NCBI GenBank assembly: GCA_024036415.1
Contig: JAMWET010003612.1
Location: 124,001 to 188,000, forward strand
DNA from: Prochilodus magdalenae
Lineage: Eukaryota; Chordata; Actinopteri; Characiformes; Prochilodontidae
Length of the DNA stretch: 64,000 nt
Direction of reading: 5' to 3'
The notes beneath the pieces were generated by a model. That model was not told the origin of the DNA, ran no database searches, and saw only the letters and a program-made list of their open reading frames with translations. A program made the translations under genes and the position numbers. Positions 33,571 to 44,692 of the stretch are shown in pieces (within the stretch, counting starts at the first letter, position 1; each line of letters begins with the position of its first letter).

Positions 33571-36160
33571 GACACTGGAAATGTGGCAGCAGCAAATCTG
33601 AAAACACCCCAGCAAGTGTATAACAGGTGAAACTAAAAAACAACAAACCCGGAAACACATCAGCAAATCCTACACTACACAATTTAAAACTGCTACCTAA
33701 AAACCCACAGGCCCTTTAAAACCAAAACCATAACACCAGAAAGCACAACAGGAAATCCAAAACCTCAACACTAGAAAGCACAACAGGAAATCCAAAACCT
33801 CAACACCAGAAAGCACAACAGCAAACCCAAAACCTCAACACCAGAAAGCACAACAACAAATCCAAAACCTCAACACCAGAAAGCACAACAGCAAATCCAA
33901 AACCTCAACACCAGAAAGCACAACGCAAATCCAAAACCTCAACACCAAAAAGCACAACAGGAAATTCAAAACCTCAACACCAGAAAGCACAACAACAAAT
34001 CCAAAACCTCAACACCAGAAAGCACAACAACAAATCCAAAACCTCAACACCAGAAAGCACAACAACAAATCCAAAACCTCAACACCAGAAAGCACAACAG
34101 GAAATCCAAAACCTCAACACCAGAAAGCACAACAGGAAATCCAAAACCTCAACACCAGAAAGCACAACAGCAAACCCAAAACCTCAACACCAGAACAGGC
34201 ACAAACAGCTCAACACCCAAAACCTCAAACACCAGAAAGCACAACAACAAAACCAAAACCTACACAACAGAAATCACAACACCAAAACCAAAAACTCAAC
34301 AACAGAAAGCACAACAAATCCAAAACCTCAACACCAGAAAGCACAACAGCAAATCCAAAACCTCAACACCAGAAAGCACAACGCAAATCCAAAACCTCAA
34401 CACCAAAAAGCACAACAGGAAATTCAAAACCTCAACACCAGAAAGCACAACAGGAAATCTAAAACCTCAACACCAGAAAGCACAACAGCAAATCCAAAAC
34501 CTCAACACTAGAAAGCACAACAGGAAATCCAAAACCTCAACACCAGAAAGCACAACAGCAAATCCAAAACCTCAACACCAGAAAGCACAACAACAAATCC
34601 AAAACCTCAACACCAGAAAGCACAACAGCAAATTCAAAACCTCAACACCAGAAAGCACAACAGGAAATTCAAAACCTCAACACCAGAAAGCACAACAACA
34701 AATTCAAAACGTCAACACCAGAAAGCACAATGCAAATCCAAAACCTCAACACCAGAAAGCACAACAACAAATCCAAAACCTCAACATTAGAAAGCACAAC
34801 AAGAAATCCAAAACCTCAACACTAGAAAGCACAACGCAAATCCAAAACCTCAACACCAGAAAGCTCAACAGGAAATTCAAAACCTCAACCCCAGAAAGCA
34901 CAACAGGAAATCCAAAACCTCAACAACAGAAAGCACAACAGGAAATTCAAAACCTCAACACCAGAAAGCACAACAACAAATCCAAAACCTCAACACCAGA
35001 AAGCACAACAGGAAATCCAAAACCTCAACACCAGAAAGCACAACAGGAAATCCAAAACCTCAACACCAGAAAGCACAACAGGAAATCCAAAACCTCAACA
35101 CCAGAAAGCACAACAGCAAACCCAAAACCTCAACACCAGAAAGCACAACAACAAATCCAAAACCTCAACAACAGAAAGCACAACAACAAATCCAAAACCT
35201 CAACACCAGAAAGCACAACAGCAAATCCAAAACCTCAACACCAGAAAGCACAACGCAAATCCAAAACCTCAACACCAAAAAGCACAACAGGAAATTCAAA
35301 ACCTCAACACCAGAAAGCACAACAGGAAATCTAAAACCTCAACACCAGAAAGCACAACAGCAAATCCAAAACCTCAACACTAGAAAGCACAACAGGAAAT
35401 CCAAAACCTCAACACCAGAAAGCACAACAGCAAATCCAAAACCTCAACACCAGAAAGCACAACAACAAATCCAAAACCTCAACACCAGAAAGCACAACAG
35501 CAAATTCAAAACCTCAACACCAGAAAGCACAACAGGAAATTCAAAACCTCAACACCAGAAAGCACAACAACAAATTCAAAACGTCAACACCAGAAAGCAC
35601 AATGCAAATCCAAAACCTCAACACCAGAAAGCACAACAACAAATCCAAAACCTCAACATTAGAAAGCACAACAAGAAATCCAAAACCTCAACCCCAGAAA
35701 GCACAACAGGAAATCCAAAACCTCAACAACAGAAAGCACAACAGCAAACCCAAAACCTCAACAACAGAAAGCACAACAGGAAATCCAAAACCTCAACACC
35801 TGAACACACAACAGCAAATCCAAAACCTCAACACCAGAAAGCACAACAGCAAATCCAAAACCTCAACACCAGAAAGCACAACAGGAAATTCAAAACCTCA
35901 ACACCAGAAAGCACAACAACAAATCCAAAACCTCGACACCAGAAAGCACAACAGCAAATCCAAAACCTCGACACCAGAAAGCACAAGAATAAATCCAAAA
36001 CCCCAACACCAGAAAGCACATCAGCAAATCCACATCCTCAACACCAGAAAGCACAACAGCAAATCCAAAACCTCAACACTAGAAAAGCTCACAGTAAATC
36101 TGAAACAACAGCAACCCTGACATCAACACTAGCATTACTCCAGCAAACGGTAGGCACGTA
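33571..36160 (+). repeat. 35-bp minisatellite, about 68 copies
   Basis: The clear array runs about 33726-36095 with degenerate edges. The unit is CTCAACACCAGAAAGCACAA then CAGGAAATCCAAAAC (35 bp). Variants include CAACAA or CAGCAA for CAGGAA, ATTC for ATCC and units lacking 3 bases (CAACGCAAATCC). The plus strand is A/C-rich with few T, and the standard unit has no stop in any plus frame. Since 35 is not a multiple of three, each frame cycles over 105 bp, giving frames like the 172-codon one at 35602-36120. Not a real protein. Confidence 0.92.
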
Positions 36161-36631
36161 CTGAACCTGAACCTTTTTCTGATTGCAGCTTACATCATTC
36201 TGAATAGGCTGCAAACAAAGGGGAACATAAACGACGAAATATGCACTAAAATGATACGAGCTTCTATCCTGGTAAATGTGTCATGGCTTCTGCTCATGTT
36301 TTTATCTGAATAATTGGCACATTGTTCAGGGCTGAGCGCTGAGATCTTACACCAGCTACTGAGATCCAGTTGTTTCATTTAACAAATTAAAAAAAAAAAA
36401 GCTATTAAGAGAATTAAAGTTAACATGCAGAAATCTGAATTCCATTAAGGCATCTGTGCAGAAGCCCCTGCAATGGAAAACAGCAATGGGTTTGGTGCCC
36501 CTGGTCAAATTCTGTGTCTTCTTGAGTTTTTAAAAGTGAAAATTAGTTAACACAACCTACATACACAGAATACACTGCTGCACATTTGAATGCATGAATG
36601 CACGTTTGCTTAATATAATGTAAAGGAATAA
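36161..36631. other. Non-coding spacer
   Basis: A run of 11 A lies near 36391. No gene or element is recognised. Confidence 0.4.
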
Positions 36632-37191
36632 TGTCAGGAATAACAAACATAGACCATCGCACACCAAGCTAAAAGTCAATTGAGATTTATTAGACAGAGT
36701 GGAAAAAACAAACAAGAGCATGGACCGGGCAAACACTGCAGAGGAGACAAGGCAGAGAGAATAACCAGAGAGGCAGGCCGGGGTCGAGATCCAGAGAGCA
36801 GGAGATATAGGCAGATAAGTCCGGAGGAGAAAGACCAAAGCGTAAACCAGTAAACAAAAGGGGAATACAATACAATACAGCAACCATATCAAAGGGGAAA
36901 AGCCATAGACAGAGTCAGAAGCAAAGAGAAGTCAGAACCAGAGAAGGTAAACAGGGAAAGCAAGAGAAACCGCTCAGTATGCAAACTGGGTTTGGCAATA
37001 CTTCGCAGAGTGTGTGTGTGTCTGAGGGGTTTAAATGCTAGTGGTGAAATAAGATGCTGGTGTGTGATAATCAAGAGAATAAGGTGTGATTGGACAGTTC
37101 AGTACATGTGACAGTGACATCATTGGGTAATGAACTCTGGGACATTCAGTTTGCGAGATCGGAGGCATCAGGGAAACCCAGAGGCGTAAAA
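36632..37191 (-). mobile_element. Solo LTR, diverged end
   Basis: Begins TGTCAGGAATAACAAACATA and runs to about GAGGCGTAAAA. GTTTGGCAATACTTCGCAGA, GATTGGACAGTTCAGTACAT and GTGACATCATTGGGTAATG match the LTR at 16467-17054. TTTATT near 36685 gives AATAAA on minus. The expected TGACA end has mutated to an A run and no target duplication is visible. A long minus frame here (36557-36892) is a shadow of the LTR. Confidence 0.7.
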
Positions 37192-37855
37192 AAACAAAAA
37201 AAAACAAACATAAAATGTGACCTGTGCAAAAGTTATGATAAGTATATTATTTTGGAATTTTTTATGGCTATTGTTAAACTCAGCAATAAAATACAAAGCG
37301 CACATGTATTGTAGCAGAAAAAGTCAGTTTCAAGTAATAATACATTACAATACAATAATACATTAATAATACATTAAAGTCGATTTAAGTTTTTACCCTG
37401 TGTTAAAGTCAGAAAAAGCTCTGTGTATTCCATCAACAAAAATATTATTGCTGAAGGCTGAAGGCAAAATTGTGATAATATAATTTTTAATGTTTGAATC
37501 TATTAAATCTGACACATATTTTTTCTGAGTGTTTGTGAAAGTCAAAGTGTCTGGACGTAAACAGGTCTGTTCCTGATTATCCTTACTTTGACATCTTGTG
37601 TCTTATTTGGTGACAAAAATAGTGGGGACCAGAGACTGCCACTAGAGGGACTTGGAACTCTTTCTGTTGTTTTGACTGAGAGAAAGAGAGAGAGACAGAA
37701 GTGAGGGAATTATTCCCAGGTAAGAACCCTTCTCCTCTTCCATCTCTTCCTCCATTTCTGTCTCTCTCTCGCTGTAATGAGATCATCCTATGCCTAATCG
37801 CTTCCCATTACCCTGACTGACAGAAAACCTGTCAGGGTCTGGTGCGGTGTACGCG
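37192..37855. other. Non-coding; one partial CTCF-like word
   Basis: AT-rich. TGCCACTAGAGGGACTT at 37637-37653 matches the CTCF core up to GGG but not the following GC. No gene seen. Confidence 0.35.
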
Positions 37856-37888
37856 GTGTGTATATGTGTGTGGTGTGTGTGTGTGTGT

Positions 37889-37923
<35 letters not shown>
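37856..37923 (+). repeat. (GT)n microsatellite
   Basis: GT run with GGT interruptions near 37871 and 37889. Clean (TG)n from 37891 to 37923. Confidence 0.95.
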
Positions 37924-37928
<5 letters not shown>

Positions 37929-39387
37929 TACATTTTCAAGGACAAAAAAGACCCCCACAAATATTAGGACCTGTAAAATGCCCAAGTGCTTTTTACAAAA
38001 GGAACTTTTTCTAGAAGTAAAAAGCCAAATCTGTTTCTGTTTTAAATATTGGACAGATACATATGTAATTAAGTAAGTACATATACACATAAGCTTACTG
38101 GACAAAAACTAGTCATTTTGCGTGTGTCATGCTCCTACACATGGGGCTGCATGAGGATTATAGGGTTATAAATACCTGCAGGGTGTGAGACGGGATTCAT
38201 AGGTTGAGAAGAGGTGGTGTAGTGCAGTAAATGTCTTGTTGGTGGGTGGGTGTGTGGAAAGTGGGTCGCTAGGCAAATGTGAATGATTGGGAGCGACTGC
38301 ATTTGGGTGTGCCAAAGACCATAGTGTGAAGGAAGTGGCTGAATTTGCAGGTGTACTGAAGTCTATCAGCAGTTGCAGTAATCCCAGTCCACAGGGAATT
38401 CTCCTCAGAATTGTTCCAGCGAAGGCATCCACCAAATCTGGCCTTACTACACAATTGTTTGATGCAAGAGTGGCTGAACACTGCTGTGGCCTTGCCAAAA
38501 CTAATTGCAGCTGATATTTGCACTCATAAAGGTGTTACACACTGTTAGTCATGCTTCACTTACAGATGGCTACATTTTGTCTGGTTGTACTTTTTTCTTT
38601 AAAGCAGAGTTTGATTTTACACATGGTTCTGTGTAATTCTAGATATCAGTTTAAGTTTGTAAGCATAGTGTTACTGTGGCTTGAAAATGAACCAGTACTG
38701 AATGTTCTGTTTGTTCAATTTGAGCTCTTATCATTGAACATACAATAACTAGGAAACATATTATATTGTAGTATGAGTGTCTGAGACTGAGAGTAAGACA
38801 CATGGTGGAGGTGGGGGTGGGGGGGTAGGCGGGGGCATGATTTGGCTGCAATACATGCTCTTTATTAAACACCCAGCAGGAAAGGAACATACAGAGAACC
38901 AAACTCAAGGAGGAGGTCAGCACCAACCTCAAGATTCACTCTAGCAAGTGACTCTCCTCACACAAAAACACCTACACAATAGCTCAACATCCCGGCACAG
39001 GATAACACAAACATGTACACAAAACCTAAACTAACAACAACACTAAACAACATAAACCCGCTGTTAGAGGCCATGTGTCTAACATGAGCCTTTGTGTGTG
39101 GTCATCTGGATGTCTACACTTTCAGGGCCTTATGAAGCTCTATCTATATGTGTATCTACTTCCTCTAAGATGACAGAATATATAAATATGCTGATGATGT
39201 GTGGACATCTGGCTGCTTCCCATGAGACAGATGCTGTAAAAAAAATATAGTATTCTTTAAGAAAGTACACTCATCAAGCAATACCTGTAGCTAGAAGGAA
39301 GTGTTGGATTGCTCTGCTATTGGGAAGGAAGATAAAGATTATCAGGAACAACTAATGATGATCATTATAGAGTGATATGGGTAATAT
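37924..39387. other. Non-coding; possible old transposon piece near 38285-38515
   Basis: At 38287-38514 a plus frame reads ATAFGCAKDHSVKEVAEFAG, faintly reminiscent of a helix-turn-helix start, with overlapping open frames on minus. Evidence is too thin to name it. 38811-38833 is a G-rich run. Confidence 0.3.
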
Positions 39388-39618
39388 TTATTGAACTCCA
39401 TGACAGTCTCCAATGACACCATTGCAGCCGTTGGAGATCTTGATGTGGTGTTGAGGGCAGTCGTTGTAACGGTCTGAGTACATGTAGTCCTGCATTGTGC
39501 CACATCTGCCAATGGTGCTGGCACCAACAGGATGACTCATGGAGGGTATCATCGCGACCTGAATGTCCACAGTCGCGGCTGTTGGGTCAGTCAGGTACAG
39601 CGATAAGGCCTGTCCTTG
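39388..39618 (-). CDS. Candidate terminal coding exon, product unknown
   Basis: On the minus strand a frame open from 39654 to the TAA at 39388-39390 gives a Cys-containing, protein-like sequence: LYLTDPTAATVDIQVAMIP, then HPVGASTIGRCGTMQDYMY, then HIKISNGCNGVIGDCHGVQ and stop. A possible splice acceptor (TTGTTGTAAG) precedes a 231-bp exon of 76 codons plus stop. AATAAA overlaps the stop codon, so the 3' UTR would be very short. I do not recognise the family. It could be a real exon, a pseudogene or a domesticated fragment. No upstream exon was identified. Confidence 0.35.
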   Translation of the reverse strand, partial: QGQALSLYLTDPTAATVDIQVAMIPSMSHPVGASTIGRCGTMQDYMYSDRYNDCPQHHIKISNGCNGVIGDCHGVQ

Positions 39619-39654
39619 CTTACAACAAATGCATAGCCGAGTGTAAGGAATGTC

Positions 39655-40789
39655 TCATGATGTCGAACCTACCTACCAAGTTTCATTCCCGCTGGTTTAT
39701 TCCTTCTGGGTGAGTGTAATAATGAAACCATTTAACCCCCTGCAGCTTTGACTTTAACAAGCAGCTTTAAAACGAAAAAAGTTGCATATTACACAGTAAT
39801 AAATCAGCGTCCATTAGTGTGTAAATCAGTGGGAAACCCTCAGGGGCTTTCGTAGCCTTCACAAAAGGTCTAATCCTTTCTGAGAGCCCAAAATACATCT
39901 CTAATTTTTAATTCATTACTTATTTAATGCAATCATGCAGGTATTTAACTCTGCATGTATTACAGTGATAGTCTTGTTTTATAAGTTTGAGTTTTGAATG
40001 CAAATCTCCAGATGAAAAACAGAAACCAGAAATTAGATTATCAGTGTAATTAGAAAATGGTTTGTGAGATTGTGACTGCGACTGTAGATCTTCTTGAGTG
40101 TCTGTTAGAAGCTTTAAATATTGATGTTTCATTTAAAACAGCCAAAAAATGTTGTACCTTGCAAATCACTTTTAGCTTGGTGCTAACAAACTATTAGAAC
40201 CCCATAGGCATGCTAACAGAAGTTAGCATTATCATAGAGGTGTTCTTTTTCTTCACGTTTTAGTTGAGCGTTTGATATTTATGGTCCAAATTGAAGGCTT
40301 AGCTCCACTGGTATGCTTAATGAGAGAAACACCCCATGGTATACAGGGAATCCCTTTGACTGGCTACTCCAATGTCACTCCATTGCCATTCCAGCACTGA
40401 TACTAGTTTAAACAGCAACACTCTGTTTGGTTTAACAATTTCTCTTTTGGAAAATCTAGTTTCTACTTCGATAATGCACTGCTCCTCACATTAACTGAGA
40501 TCTTCTACATCTCCTCTTTTGTAGTCAGCTTGAGCAAGGAGAAATAGCAGCAGTAACCCTTTTTGCTAGTCTCTTGGGAAATTTGCCAAGATGCTACAAC
40601 GTAGAGGCTACGAAGGGTCTTGCTACAGGAAGGATTGCAACAGAGCCACCCTGAGGCGGACCAGTGCTGCATGTCTAGTTATTAAGAAGACAAAAGCTTT
40701 CTGACTGTGGGTAAAAGCAGCTTAATAGGGATCTTTGTATTGCATTTGTGAGTCTGTTTTGATGGACAGATGGACAGTTTCACATCTTA
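39655..40789. other. Non-coding, no recognised element
   Basis: No gene or clear repeat. Upstream exons for the minus-strand candidate at 39.4 kb were sought here without success. Confidence 0.35.
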
Positions 40790-41097
40790 GGGTGGCACGG
40801 TGGGTAGCACTGTCACCTCACAGCAGAAAGATCCTGGGTTTGATTTCCGGCCTGGGGTCCAGGGTCCTTCTGTGTGGAGTTTGCATGCTCTCCCCATGTA
40901 TGTGGGTTTTCTATGGGTGTTCTAGTTTCAATCCCACAGTCCATAGACATGCAGTTAGATGAACTGGAGATGCTATATTGTGAATGTGTATGTGTGTCTG
41001 CCCTGCGTTGGACTGGCCATCTGTCCAGGGTGTATGCTGTCTTCCGCCTACCGAATGGTGGGATAGGCTCCAGCAACCCACATCACCCAGAATGATG
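40790..41097 (+). mobile_element. tRNA-derived SINE, near full length
   Basis: GGGTGGCACGGTGGGTAGCA then CTGTCACCTCACAGCAGAAA is the tRNA-like head with A box, and GGGTTTGATTTCCGG is the B box. Next come the body blocks GTGTGGAGTTTGCATGCTCT and ATCCCACAGTCCATAGACAT. The 3' part CTGCCCTGCGTTGGACTGGC, CTGTCCAGGGTGTATGC and GGGATAGGCTCCAGCAACCC is the usual end. The best preserved of this SINE family in the window. Confidence 0.85.
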
Positions 41098-41720
41098 AAG
41101 TGGTGAACATGAGAAGTTTATTTTCAGGGATCCCTCAGGGCTTTGATTGTATGATATTTAGGGTGTCCGAGAGGTTAATAAGAGGGTGCCAGACCCACCC
41201 TGCTCCAGGTACCCTGTACTTCGCATCTTGGATAGCATGCATGTGTGTATGAGCATTTACAATGCTTTACTCATCACTACAGGTCCCCACAGGGATAGAA
41301 AAACACGTCGGTTGTCTATTTTTTTTTTTTTTTACATTCTTTCTAAGTGGTTGCTGAGATTAAAAAGCTAACAGCAGTTGCAGCATGGTGAAATACAGCT
41401 CATGAACCCCTTATGGGAGGAGTTGTACAGTCAATAAGCACAACACAAATAGTTGTATGTGTAATGTGTGTATGGTATTACACCGCAATGTGTGTAGGGT
41501 ATTATATGCCATGCCCATAGGTACATAGGTGAAGGCGAAGTGAGTAGCTGCACCAATGCTGGCAGACTCATCGATTTTAGAACGGTAGATTACTCTCATT
41601 GGATCTGATATACACCCAGGACTTTGTCAATGCTAGTCAAAACAGCCCTCTGGGGAGCCATCACTTCATCACATTCTCTTCATCATAATGAGTTATAATT
41701 ATAATTATATCTCCCCTCAG
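41098..41720. other. Non-coding spacer
   Basis: T run of 15 at about 41319-41333. TGTGTATGGTATTACACCGC and TGTGTAGGGTATTATATGCC near 41467 and 41491 form a short direct repeat. No gene. Confidence 0.4.
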
Positions 41721-41903
41721 GTTTCATATGGTAACATGATGAAGGGCTTATTAAATCTTCAGCTGCATTTTGTGCAGTCCTTCCACCCACTCCGATGTGG
41801 GGGTTTGTGTAAATCTGCTGCCTGGATATGGATGCTGTGGGTGCCCCACAGGCTCCGGCTACAGAGAGGGAGACCAGGTCAACATCCCTCCAGCCTGCTG
41901 CAG
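41721..41903 (+). CDS. Candidate internal exon, product unknown
   Basis: A good acceptor (TATCTCCCCTCAG, ending 41720) and a donor-like CTGCAG|GTTATT (GT at 41904) bound 183 bp. A second acceptor-like site ends at 41777. Two frames remain open. The one from the inner acceptor is Cys-rich and protein-like: DVGVCVNLLPGYGCCGCPTG then SGYREGDQVNIPPACC. I do not recognise it. It lies on the strand opposite to the 39.4-kb candidate, so they would belong to different genes. Chance cannot be excluded. Confidence 0.25.
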
Positions 41904-42910
41904 GTTATTTAAATATCCTATAAGAGACCTTGGACAAAAGAAAGATCTGTAGAGTTAAGGCCACCCTGAAAAATAACTGTTAAAAGGATTAACAATGTGT
42001 TTGGACTGGAACCATTCGATGTTCATTGTTCATAGCTAAGTATTTTAGCTCAAGGTTGAGGGGATTTAATGATATTTGTAACGGCGGTCTGAACATGTGC
42101 TGGATGATGGGCTGGCAGAGGATAAGAGACACACATGGCGAATCATTCAGTGCAGTTCAAGGTGTATTATTGCAGGAGTTAATAAATGTACCCATATGTG
42201 TTGTGCCAAAAAGCAGATTCTAAGCAACACTAATTAAAAGCAGGGTCTGTACAGTTGCCCAAACCCACTATTAAGTAAAAGTGTTGTTAGCGGAGTAGAA
42301 TAGTGACGTAGGTAGCAGTAAAAGTAGTTTCCAAAAGAAGGAGAAGGACAAAATAAGCAGGTCTACAAACCACTTTAAGAACTACAGTGGAACATGCAGC
42401 AGCTATTAGCATAGGGCCTGACCTTTGAGAGGATTTCCAATGGACAACTAACAGGACCTTTGGCACTACACCAACTGGAATAACTGAAGACAATGAAATG
42501 CATTAGAATGGTAAAATGGTATCAACTGCTGTTTTTATAATATTGTCAAGAGTTTGCTTAGAGGACTTCTTTAGAAAATGCTAGCATGAATAGCGTTTGT
42601 TAGGCTACACTGTATAATTGTAGACATTTGTGTGTGCATAGACAAGTGCACTTTCATTTCATGTCAACACAACAGGTGTTAAGCTAACAAATAGCCCAGT
42701 TAGCTAATTAGCCTAATTAGACTGCATAAGTCTCTGTCATATTAGTAAATAATATTTCTTAATCTTATTAATTATGTTTTAGGATCAGTTAAGAAGACTT
42801 TTATCATGGTGTAAATGAGTTTCTATATTTTAGAGGTTTCCAGAACTTAAAAATGAATGTATTATAACCAGTGTTTTATTGAATCACACAAAGAGAAAGA
42901 GTATAGCCAT
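41904..42910. other. Non-coding, no recognised element
   Basis: AT-rich, especially 42520-42860, with clustered TTAGCTAATTAGCC words near 42700. No gene supported. Confidence 0.35.
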
Positions 42911-43433
42911 TGTCAGGGACAAAGAACTCGGGTCAACGTGAGCAGAGCTAAAAGTCAGTTTGGTTTTTTAAACAAAGAGACGGTCCAATTAAGCAGCAAC
43001 ACACAGTACAATATAAGGGGCAAGGCAAAAACGTAGTCAGGGACAGGAGAGACAAGCAACGGAGACAACCAAGTTGAGAGGGAAAGGCTAGGAGAATGGT
43101 CAGAAGACGAGAATGAAGGTCGGGAGCCAAAGAGTGAAAACGATACAGACAGTATGCAGAAGAATAGGTCAGGGACGGAAAGGGATCAAAACCAGAATAG
43201 CAGATACACAAGGAAAACGCGCAGAATTGCAAACGATAGTTTGGCAAAGCTTCGCAAATGCGGAAGTGGCAAGGAGAGGTATAAATAGGAGGGCTTAATT
43301 AAGTTCAGCTGTACTAAAACTCCGGTGATGGACAGCAGAGTGGATTGGACGTGTGTGTGGCGTCATCAAGCATTGCCCTCTGGGAAGCTGAGTCCGGAGA
43401 GGCACGGGAGCAAGGAGCCTGACAAGCCTGACA
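42911..43433 (-). mobile_element. Solo LTR, related to the copy at 15.8 kb
   Basis: Begins TGTCAGGGACAAAGAACTCG. GAGCTAAAAGTCAGTTTGG, AGTTTGGCAAAGCTTCGCAA and CATTGCCCTCTGGGAAGCTG match the 15813-16331 copy. The end is duplicated (GCCTGACAAGCCTGACAA), so the true boundary is 43424 or 43433. Left flank GCCAT has no perfect partner. Minus orientation by similarity. Confidence 0.75.
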
Positions 43434-44171
43434 ACCGTATTGTTTCTTCCGCCTGTCTTTTTCTCTTTCTCTGTCCTGAAGTGTTCTGCTGCTTTTATGG
43501 TAATGTGGGGAATGGTTCTCAGTTTAGTTCTAGATAGTTGTATAAGTGTGTACATTTCTATATTTTTACATAAATATGACCTAAAACATAATTCAGAATT
43601 TATTGATTGATGTCTCATCAACATTAGCCACTGTGAGAGAGGATTTTAGGTGTTTACACGTTTCCTTGAGCTACTTTGTGTCTTCAAACAACACGTCTTG
43701 CTCTGTGATCTTCCACAATCATATGTTATGAAGATCTGAACTTTGATAGAGCTCCATTCTATCAATACAACAGGTTGGCCATGCACACCTGACCGTCATC
43801 CCATTGACTGAAAAATTTTAAATGAACTTTCAAATCCTAGAGATACGTACTTTTGCTTCACACAGATACGTAATACAGGATCATTTTCCCCAATGACCAA
43901 GTATAAATAAATGACCAAGTATAATATTTTGGCCTCATTTATTTAACTAGGCTTTCCTTATCTACTTTTAGGACTTGTGTGAAAATCTGATTGTTTTTTA
44001 GGTCAGATTTATTCAGAAATATCTAAAGGGTTAACAAACTTTCAAGCACCACTGTAGGTCTTCATACTTAATGGACTACTCCAGATGGAGAGCATGTGCC
44101 TTCAGATGGTGGAGCCTGGTAAGCTGTTTTTTCATGTGTCTTTAGGCAGTGAGACTTCTGGTGGACATGTA
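43434..44171. other. Non-coding spacer
   Basis: GACCAAGTATAA is duplicated at about 43897-43924. No gene recognised. The TA at 44170-44171 is the target of the next element. Confidence 0.4.
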
Positions 44172-44692
44172 CAGGGGTTGGACAATGAAACTGAAACACC
44201 TGTCATTTTAGTGTGGGAGGTCTCATGGCTAAATTGGACCAGCCTGGTGGCCAATCTTCATTAATTGCACATTGCACCAGTAAGAGCAGAGTGTGAAGGT
44301 TCAGTTAGCAGGTAAGAGCACAGTTCTGCTCAAAATACTGCAATGCACACAACATTATGGGTGACATACCAGAGTTCAAAAGAGGACTAATTGTTGGTGG
44401 CACATCTGTGACCAAGACAGCAAGTCTTTGTGATGTATCAAGAGCCACGGTATCCAGGGTAATGTCAGCATACCACCAAGAAGGACGAACCACATCCAAC
44501 AGGATTAACTGTGGACGCAAGAGGAAGCTGTCTGAAAGGGATGTTCGGGTGCTAACCTGGATTGTATGCAAAAAACATAAAACCACGGCTACCCAAATCA
44601 CGCTGTATTGGCCGCAAAAGGAGGCCCTACACCATACTAATAAATGATTGTGGTCTAAAACCAGGTGTTTCAGTTTCATTGTCCAACCCCTG
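44172..44692 (+). mobile_element. Tc1-like non-autonomous element, copy B (521 bp)
   Basis: Same terminal repeats as copy A at 30.4 kb (CAGGGGTTGGACAATGAAAC and its inverse), flanked by TA at 44170-44171 and 44693-44694. Orientation is opposite to copy A. It keeps the N-terminal DNA-binding region of the transposase but joins it to the last few codons of the gene at about 44602, with a frame shift. The catalytic domain is absent. Confidence 0.9.
44357..44647 (+). pseudogene. Truncated Tc1-like transposase (helix-turn-helix only)
   Basis: A 96-codon frame beginning MGDIPEFKRGLIVGG. Residues about 15-40 (TSVTKTASLCDVSRATVSRV) are the first helix-turn-helix of a Tc1 transposase, followed by the basic GRKRKLSERDVRVL linker that starts the second one. 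The family's normal product is about 340 residues with a DDE/DD34E core, so roughly 70% is missing. The final ~14 residues are out of frame with the original C-terminus. It might still bind terminal repeats if expressed. Confidence 0.8.

Noticed and set aside
35602..36120. 172-codon plus frame as a low-complexity protein
   Set aside because: The 35-bp repeat has no stops in any plus frame, so this length is expected. It cycles through the three unit frames and has no unique sequence.
38287..38514. Possible helix-turn-helix transposase start (KEVAEFAG)
   Set aside because: The match is too short, the rest does not follow a transposase pattern, and other frames are equally open.
44305..44679. 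124-codon minus frame
   Set aside because: It is the shadow of the Tc1 transposase fragment on the other strand.
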